Below are positions 59,562 to 64,000 of a DNA stretch of 64,000 nt, piece after piece (position 1 is the first letter of the stretch; each line of letters begins with the position of its first letter). Origin of the DNA: Mucilaginibacter sp. (GTDB taxonomy: Bacteria; Bacteroidota; Bacteroidia; Sphingobacteriales; Sphingobacteriaceae); assembly GCF_025359345.1 (NCBI RefSeq), contig NZ_JANYGQ010000022.1, positions 124,001-188,000 of the forward strand, given 5' to 3'. The notes under the pieces are model-generated. The model searched no databases, was not told the origin of the DNA, and saw nothing but the letters and a program-made list of their open reading frames with translations. Made by a program: the position numbers and the translations under genes.

Positions 59562-61558
59562 CGTATAGCGCCTATTTCGTTATTATTTAATGGCTTCTCC
59601 AGCTTGGTATACTCACTGTGCGCAGCCCGCGATATGTGCGACATATGCACAGACCGGCCCTCGTGAGCCGCAATAAATGCTGCATTCATGGCTATGTTGC
59701 GGATATTGCCACCAGGGATATTGAGCCTTGATAACCGGCCGATATCCAGATCCCGGGTTGGCGTGCCTGCCGGGAAAACCCTTTTCCATATTTCGGCCCG
59801 CTGGACAGCATCCGGAAACGGAAATTGTACCACAAACCTGATCCTCCGCAAAAATGCCTTATCCATTGATGACCGCATATTGGTAGTTAGTATAGCTAAT
59901 CCCCTGTATGCCTCCATCCGCTGTAACAGGTAGCTCACTTCAATATTGCCGTAGCGGTCGTGACTGTCTTTTACTTCGCTGCGTTTGCCGAATAAAGCGT
60001 CGGCTTCATCGAACAGCAATACTGCACCACCGGCTTCAGCCGCGTCAAATATCCTTTTAAGATTTTTTTCGGTTTCGCCGATGTATTTATTTACTACCTG
60101 GCTCAAATCAATCCTAAATAAGTCAAGGTTCAGAGCATTTGCCAATACTTCAGACGCGAGGGTTTTGCCCGTGCCGCTTTCCCCTGTAAAAAGCACGCTG
60201 ATACCCAGGCCGCGCGGGCCCTTTGTTGCAAAGCCCCATTCGTCGTAAACTTTATTCCGGTTGCTTACCTGCGCAGCAACTTCTCTCAAAATGTCTTTCT
60301 GGTCGGCTGGCAATACAATGTCGTCCCAACCGGCTGATGATTCAATGCGCTGTGCAAGTTCGTCTACCTGTGGGCGGGTGTGTTTACAGCAGGTTTTCCA
60401 TAGTTTGTCAGTAAAATCTTCGTCGGCTTGCTCGCCTGTAAACAACCTCGCTTCTGCGCCGGCAAGGTTTATAGTTTTTGTACTCAGATCAAATTGTGAC
60501 GTAAGTTTTTCCAGTTGCAGGTCAGGCTGCTCAACCTGTTTGCCAAGGTTAAATTTCCAAAGCATCAGCTGTTCGGCCGGGATTGGTTTGTTAACATCCG
60601 ACACCATTACCGGACGCATCAATTTTGGTGCCCATTGTGATGTGTTTATAAACAACATCCCGCTAACGTTTTCAATCAGCCAGCTTATCGCGGTAGCACG
60701 TTCTTTATCAAAAGCGTCCATCGACGAAAGATCAACCATTAACGCAGCCGATGCCAGGGCGGCGTGCCTGTTCCAAAGCCTAACCCATTCGGCAATTTCC
60801 TGCGATTGGTGCGGGATAGAATGAGCAGAGATACTGTATAAATCAAGCCCTAAAACATCGCAAACATGGGAGGCGATGGCTGCTTTATCAGTAATATTTT
60901 CGCCGCCCAACTGCATAACGGGCAACCGCGAAAATTCTGCCCGGTTGGAGCAAGCTTCAATAATATTACCGGCCAGCACCAGGTGCGATGGCACCAATTC
61001 TGTTTTATCGGTAAGGGGTTCAACTATCCGGCGCAGACGCTCATCAAGCTGCAATACACCGGTTAGGTAAAACAATATATTTTCATCAAGCTTTAGGTGA
61101 TTGTTGGTCAGCATCTGCCCGTTGTTGTAGTCAATCAATTCAATTATCCGCCAGTAGCGCAACGGCGAATTCGGGGCCAGGGCGCTCCAATGTGCGTCAG
61201 GAAATACTGAAAGTGCCATACCAAACGACGGTAGCATGGTTGATGCCGAGCCCTGCAACCGGTTAACCAGTTTGCCAAAGCCGCCATCAAGCTCAACCCC
61301 CGCGCAGGTTAATATTATTTTTTTCTCGAATGATGAAAGGTTCATCGTGTCGGCAAGCACGTCGAGTGTTGCGGGCGCTGGCAGATTTTCGCGGGCTGCC
61401 GCTAGTTCCTGTTCAACATTTATTATAGTGGATCCCGGCGTTTTCCGCGCATCTCCATCCGACAGCGAGTACTCCAACTCCTGCTGTACCATTTTTAATG
61501 ATGCCATCAGGTAGCGTTGGTTTGCTTCGTTCCAGTTTGTCAATTTGTCGATAGCCAT
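59558..61558 (-). CDS. AAA+ ATPase of the CIS locus (Afp15-like)
   Basis: A 666-residue protein: a long N-terminal helical region (1 to about 410) and a C-terminal AAA+ core: Walker A GESGTGKT at 459-466, Walker B LLFDEAD at 514-520, sensor-1 TTN at 558-560, Arg pair at 571-572 in FLRRIRFVVQFP and a C-terminal lid helix. Afp15-like ATPases are needed for assembly or cargo handling of eCIS particles and are a hallmark that separates eCIS from T6SS and phage tails. It lies between the 89-residue gene (overlap) and the DUF4255 gene. Confidence 0.92.
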   Translation of the reverse strand: MAIDKLTNWNEANQRYLMASLKMVQQELEYSLSDGDARKTPGSTIINVEQELAAARENLPAPATLDVLADTMNLSSFEKKIILTCAGVELDGGFGKLVNRLQGSASTMLPSFGMALSVFPDAHWSALAPNSPLRYWRIIELIDYNNGQMLTNNHLKLDENILFYLTGVLQLDERLRRIVEPLTDKTELVPSHLVLAGNIIEACSNRAEFSRLPVMQLGGENITDKAAIASHVCDVLGLDLYSISAHSIPHQSQEIAEWVRLWNRHAALASAALMVDLSSMDAFDKERATAISWLIENVSGMLFINTSQWAPKLMRPVMVSDVNKPIPAEQLMLWKFNLGKQVEQPDLQLEKLTSQFDLSTKTINLAGAEARLFTGEQADEDFTDKLWKTCCKHTRPQVDELAQRIESSAGWDDIVLPADQKDILREVAAQVSNRNKVYDEWGFATKGPRGLGISVLFTGESGTGKTLASEVLANALNLDLFRIDLSQVVNKYIGETEKNLKRIFDAAEAGGAVLLFDEADALFGKRSEVKDSHDRYGNIEVSYLLQRMEAYRGLAILTTNMRSSMDKAFLRRIRFVVQFPFPDAVQRAEIWKRVFPAGTPTRDLDIGRLSRLNIPGGNIRNIAMNAAFIAAHEGRSVHMSHISRAAHSEYTKLEKPLNNNEIGAIR

Positions 61559-61580
61559 AGTCTGCCTTGCGGCATGGTGT

Positions 61581-62918
61581 TTATACTAAAGTGATAAGCG
61601 GGGTATTGTATTTACCATTTGCGTCGGTATGCAATGGGCTTTCGGCGCCATCAATTTGAATGCGCGCCAGATATTTACCCGGCACTACCCCGCTAATGTG
61701 CACTAATATATTGGCAGTCGGTACCGGGGGGCTTGACGGTTCTATCAGCTGCGCTTTAAAACTATACGACAGAGCCGTTGCGCTGCCGGTACCCCCCGGA
61801 AAATATTGATTCAATATTAAAAATATAGTTTGTTCAGGGTCGGCAATGGGGCTGACTTTTAATTTAAGGTCGGCTGATAACCTGCCGCCACTATGAACGA
61901 TGCCCGATATGCTAATTAATGCTGTTATTACCGGGCAAAGTGCAAATGTCGCCGGAGCTGAAGTAATACCTTTGTGCTGTGCCGGTGGCGAGCCCATTAA
62001 TGCGGGATGGCTTACTGTTATTTCGTGAATACCTGCTGGTAAATTGGCGGGCAAAACGAATGATATCCTGGTATCGGTTACGTCAGTTTTATTCGGAATA
62101 ATTACCAGGTCGTCGATGTTAATATGTACAACATCTGCATCAAGTTGTTCACCATCGATAATCAAGGTATAGCCTTTCAATATCTTCTGATTCTCAACAA
62201 CCGGCTGACCAGGTGCCGATTGGGACTGAATGTCATTTATAACGGGGGTTTTAAATGGCTGAACATACAGGTTGCGTTGCTTAACAGGCAAGGCTGTTTT
62301 GGTTGATTTTTCGCTCTCTATCAGTACAACTGTTACCCGGTAAGCCGTAGTAGGCCGGTAATTTGTCTGAAACGCAGTCCACAGTTTTGAAATCTCTTCG
62401 GTGTTTAATACCTCGGGCACTATTTTAATCATTTCCAGCTGGTCGGCAAGGCCCGAGGTGGATAGCGACCGCAAATTTGGCGGCAGCGTGCCCCCTGTAA
62501 AACCGCCGACCGGCGATGTAAGCGATTTACGTATGGCCTCGCGTGGCAGCACCGGGTTTTCGAACAGTAATTGCATGGCATAACCCAACAATATTTCCTG
62601 GTGAAGCTCAAACGGGCTGTATGCCGATAGCAGGTAATGCAAATCGAGCGCGAGATATGGATTGGTTATCCGGTCGCCGTTTGCGTTCATCGATGGAAAA
62701 TTCTGGTTGCGCCAACCCTGGTTTTGCGATACCATGTACATAAACAGGTTCAACTGGCTTTTTTCGTCGGTGCCCGAAGTTGGCACCCTGTCGGGCGGGA
62801 AAGAAGTTACCGCCACATCGACGCCGGTGGCGCCTGATACATCACGGTCGATAATTCCATTGTTTAACAAATCCTTGAGGACTTGTGTAACCGATGCGAT
62901 TGCCAGGGCTGAACTCAT
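61581..62918 (-). CDS. DUF4255/Pvc16-like tail terminator protein
   Basis: A 445-residue protein with the DUF4255 (Pvc16 N-terminal) domain in its first 190 residues: MSSALAIASVTQVLKDLLNN, VDVAVTSFPPDRVP, LNLFMYMVSQNQGWRNQNFPS and ALDLHYLLSAYSPFELHQEI. Afp16/Pvc16 caps the tail at the end far from the baseplate and sets the tube length. The C-terminal half is a beta-rich domain with VVENQKILKGYTLIIDGEQL and Ig-like segments, an extension that is common in Bacteroidota. It overlaps the upstream disordered-protein gene by 4 bases. Confidence 0.88.
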   Translation of the reverse strand: MSSALAIASVTQVLKDLLNNGIIDRDVSGATGVDVAVTSFPPDRVPTSGTDEKSQLNLFMYMVSQNQGWRNQNFPSMNANGDRITNPYLALDLHYLLSAYSPFELHQEILLGYAMQLLFENPVLPREAIRKSLTSPVGGFTGGTLPPNLRSLSTSGLADQLEMIKIVPEVLNTEEISKLWTAFQTNYRPTTAYRVTVVLIESEKSTKTALPVKQRNLYVQPFKTPVINDIQSQSAPGQPVVENQKILKGYTLIIDGEQLDADVVHINIDDLVIIPNKTDVTDTRISFVLPANLPAGIHEITVSHPALMGSPPAQHKGITSAPATFALCPVITALISISGIVHSGGRLSADLKLKVSPIADPEQTIFLILNQYFPGGTGSATALSYSFKAQLIEPSSPPVPTANILVHISGVVPGKYLARIQIDGAESPLHTDANGKYNTPLITLV

Positions 62919-63835
62919 TGTCCGTTACGTTTATGTTGACTTAAAAAATCGTCGAGCGTAAGCATAGGTTTTTGCGGCTCGCGGCGCTGAACAGGAGCCG
63001 GGGCCTGCGGGTGCACTGCCTTAACTTCTATACGCCCGATAGTTACTTTTATAACCGGTTGTGCAGTTTGTCCAAAGGACTTTTGCCCACCATCGCGCAA
63101 ATTGCCGTTGCTTATATTGGGCTGCGATACAGTATTGATACCGTTTTGCATCGAATTGTTTAAGCTTTTAAAACCGGTTGGGGATTGTACAGGATTGTTG
63201 ACTTGCACGCTTGGTGCACCGTCGTCCAATCCAATACTTTCGGCGGCCGCGCTGTTTTTTCTTTTACCGGTAAACAACGTAGTTTCCCTCTTATTTTCCG
63301 GAGCGTCCGGTTTGGGCCAAACCAAGCTATTTTCGCTATTTTTTACCGGACTAGATGGAGAATTTGTGTTGAAATTATGCTGATAAGGGGCTGCCGTTTG
63401 CCGTTTACCCAACAAGTTCAACTCATTTGCAGCGGCTTTTTCGGCATGGTCAGCACGCTTGTTTCCCGGCTTAAAATCGTCTGCAATGGGGCTAACCTCA
63501 AATGCTACCGGCCTCGTAAATGCTGCTCTGGCAGCGCTAAAGGTTACCTGCGAAGTTGCTTCGGGTTCGGGATCGGGCTGCTGTTTCATGCCGCTGTCGC
63601 GCCGGGTGGTGTTAGCCACAGGGCGGTAGGTTGATGGTTCGGTGTCAGCATCAGGCCCTTTATTTTCATCGGTATTAACGCGCTCCGAAAAAGTATCAAT
63701 AGCATTTGCCGGTGCCGGGTTAACATCCTCATGAAAAGAGTTTTGCTCTGCCTCAAACCGGCCACGTAAACGGGGAACAATATTTGTTTCCGTATGCATG
63801 TGCCTGTTTATTAAATTACTTGCAAAACCTTTCAT
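62915..63835 (-). CDS. Disordered CIS-locus protein with conserved C-terminal motif
   Basis: A 306-residue protein, mostly low complexity (Asn/Pro/Ala/Lys-rich). The C-terminal 50 residues contain IKVTIGRIEVKAVHPQ and EPQKPMLTLDDFLSQHKR, a motif I recall from small proteins of eCIS loci. It starts MKGFASNLI at 63835; an alternative start is MHTETNIV at 63799. The ATG overlaps the stop of the gene beyond (TAATG). It may be a length-control or chaperone-like factor; no direct evidence. Confidence 0.7.
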   Translation of the reverse strand: MKGFASNLINRHMHTETNIVPRLRGRFEAEQNSFHEDVNPAPANAIDTFSERVNTDENKGPDADTEPSTYRPVANTTRRDSGMKQQPDPEPEATSQVTFSAARAAFTRPVAFEVSPIADDFKPGNKRADHAEKAAANELNLLGKRQTAAPYQHNFNTNSPSSPVKNSENSLVWPKPDAPENKRETTLFTGKRKNSAAAESIGLDDGAPSVQVNNPVQSPTGFKSLNNSMQNGINTVSQPNISNGNLRDGGQKSFGQTAQPVIKVTIGRIEVKAVHPQAPAPVQRREPQKPMLTLDDFLSQHKRNGQ

Positions 63836-64000
63836 TAGCTTATCATTTCAATATAAAGCTGCCTGCGCCGCGGGCTCATTTTCAATATATCCTGCTCCGA
63901 CCAATGGAACGATCTGGCCAGCAAATAAACCTCCTGCATAACATGCTTTGCCCAATTGTCAATTTCGGTCCACAGGTATCCCGCGATATCAAAATTTGCC
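63835..64000 (-). CDS. Small CIS-locus protein, 5' end cut by the window edge
   Basis: Only the C-terminal 54 codons are inside the window. They read FDIAGYLWTEIDNWAKHVMQ, then LLARSFHWSEQDILKMSPRR, ending RQLYIEMIS with a TAA that overlaps the next ATG. The pattern F-H-W-S/P-x-x-D/E-I-L-x-M-x-x-x-x-R and RR..Y..I is typical of small DUF6760-like tail or assembly proteins in eCIS loci, which resemble tail assembly chaperones. The start lies beyond the right edge, so the length is unknown. Confidence 0.7.
   Translation of the reverse strand, partial: ANFDIAGYLWTEIDNWAKHVMQEVYLLARSFHWSEQDILKMSPRRRQLYIEMIS

Noticed and set aside
1..64000. CRISPR arrays, rRNA or complete tRNA genes
   Set aside because: No regularly spaced repeat array and no rRNA-like or full cloverleaf sequence seen; only the partial tRNA 3' end at 768-790.
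27798..64000. Prophage or type VI secretion instead of eCIS
   Set aside because: The AAA+ ATPase, DUF4255 cap, DUF4157 cargo and CIS tube adaptor fit eCIS; no capsid, terminase, TssM or TssL-like gene is seen.

Overview
The window reads as a chromosomal segment of a Bacteroidota bacterium, most likely of the Sphingobacteriaceae (Mucilaginibacter or Pedobacter type). This is inferred from the protein families (DUF6934, DUF6519, AlgoCIS-like injection genes, GlxA and AraC regulators), moderate GC and the intergenic palindromes; no rRNA gene or complete tRNA is present to confirm it.

Left region (1 to about 6000): remains of mobile DNA. Bases 1 to about 1110 look like a P4-type island end: AlpA regulator, a coupled small gene, a tRNA 3'-end-like att core, GGGGGTAA repeats and the first 50 or so codons of a P4 integrase. 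Inside that integrase the sequence switches abruptly to a Bacteroidota mobilizable element on the minus strand: tyrosine recombinase, DUF6934 protein, a 59-residue protein, an unknown protein, an excisionase-like HTH protein, a candidate oriT, MobC and a truncated relaxase. The switch is either a real recombination joint or an assembly chimera.

Middle region (6000 to 27800): ordinary chromosomal genes in both orientations: methionine aminopeptidase, two SDR proteins, two SRPBCC proteins, a GlxA-type regulator, a FabH-like ketosynthase, dienelactone hydrolase, cupin, TlpA-like thioredoxin, Hsp20, PAP2 phosphatase, acyltransferase, AraC regulator, DinB, PD40 propeller and an Old Yellow Enzyme. 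Inserted here is an AT-rich two-gene helicase plus PD-(D/E)XK nuclease locus (14759-18161) resembling the Hachiman antiphage system; its nuclease gene is broken.

Right region (27798 to 64000, all minus strand): most of an extracellular contractile injection system (eCIS) locus. Read in transcription order from the right edge it encodes a small CIS protein (cut by the edge), a disordered protein, a DUF4255 tail-terminator-like protein, an AAA+ ATPase, a small conserved protein, two LysM or tube-adaptor proteins, a gpD-like hub, a gpV spike, a PAAR-like tip, gp25, two very large J-like baseplate proteins, a gpI-like protein, a DUF6519 fibre-like protein with a beta-propeller, and a TTR-fold plus coiled-coil protein. 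An island of glycosyltransferases and methyltransferases follows (37057-43544), and then three cargo genes sharing an N-terminal eCIS-core (DUF4157) module with different C-terminal enzymes: an AHH nuclease (with a coupled immunity-like gene), an M14-like zinc carboxypeptidase and an HExxHxxGxxD metalloprotease. Sheath and tube genes are not in the window and are expected beyond its right edge. The most interesting hypothesis is an injection system that carries its own glycosylation cassette and a modular, immunity-protected cargo set.
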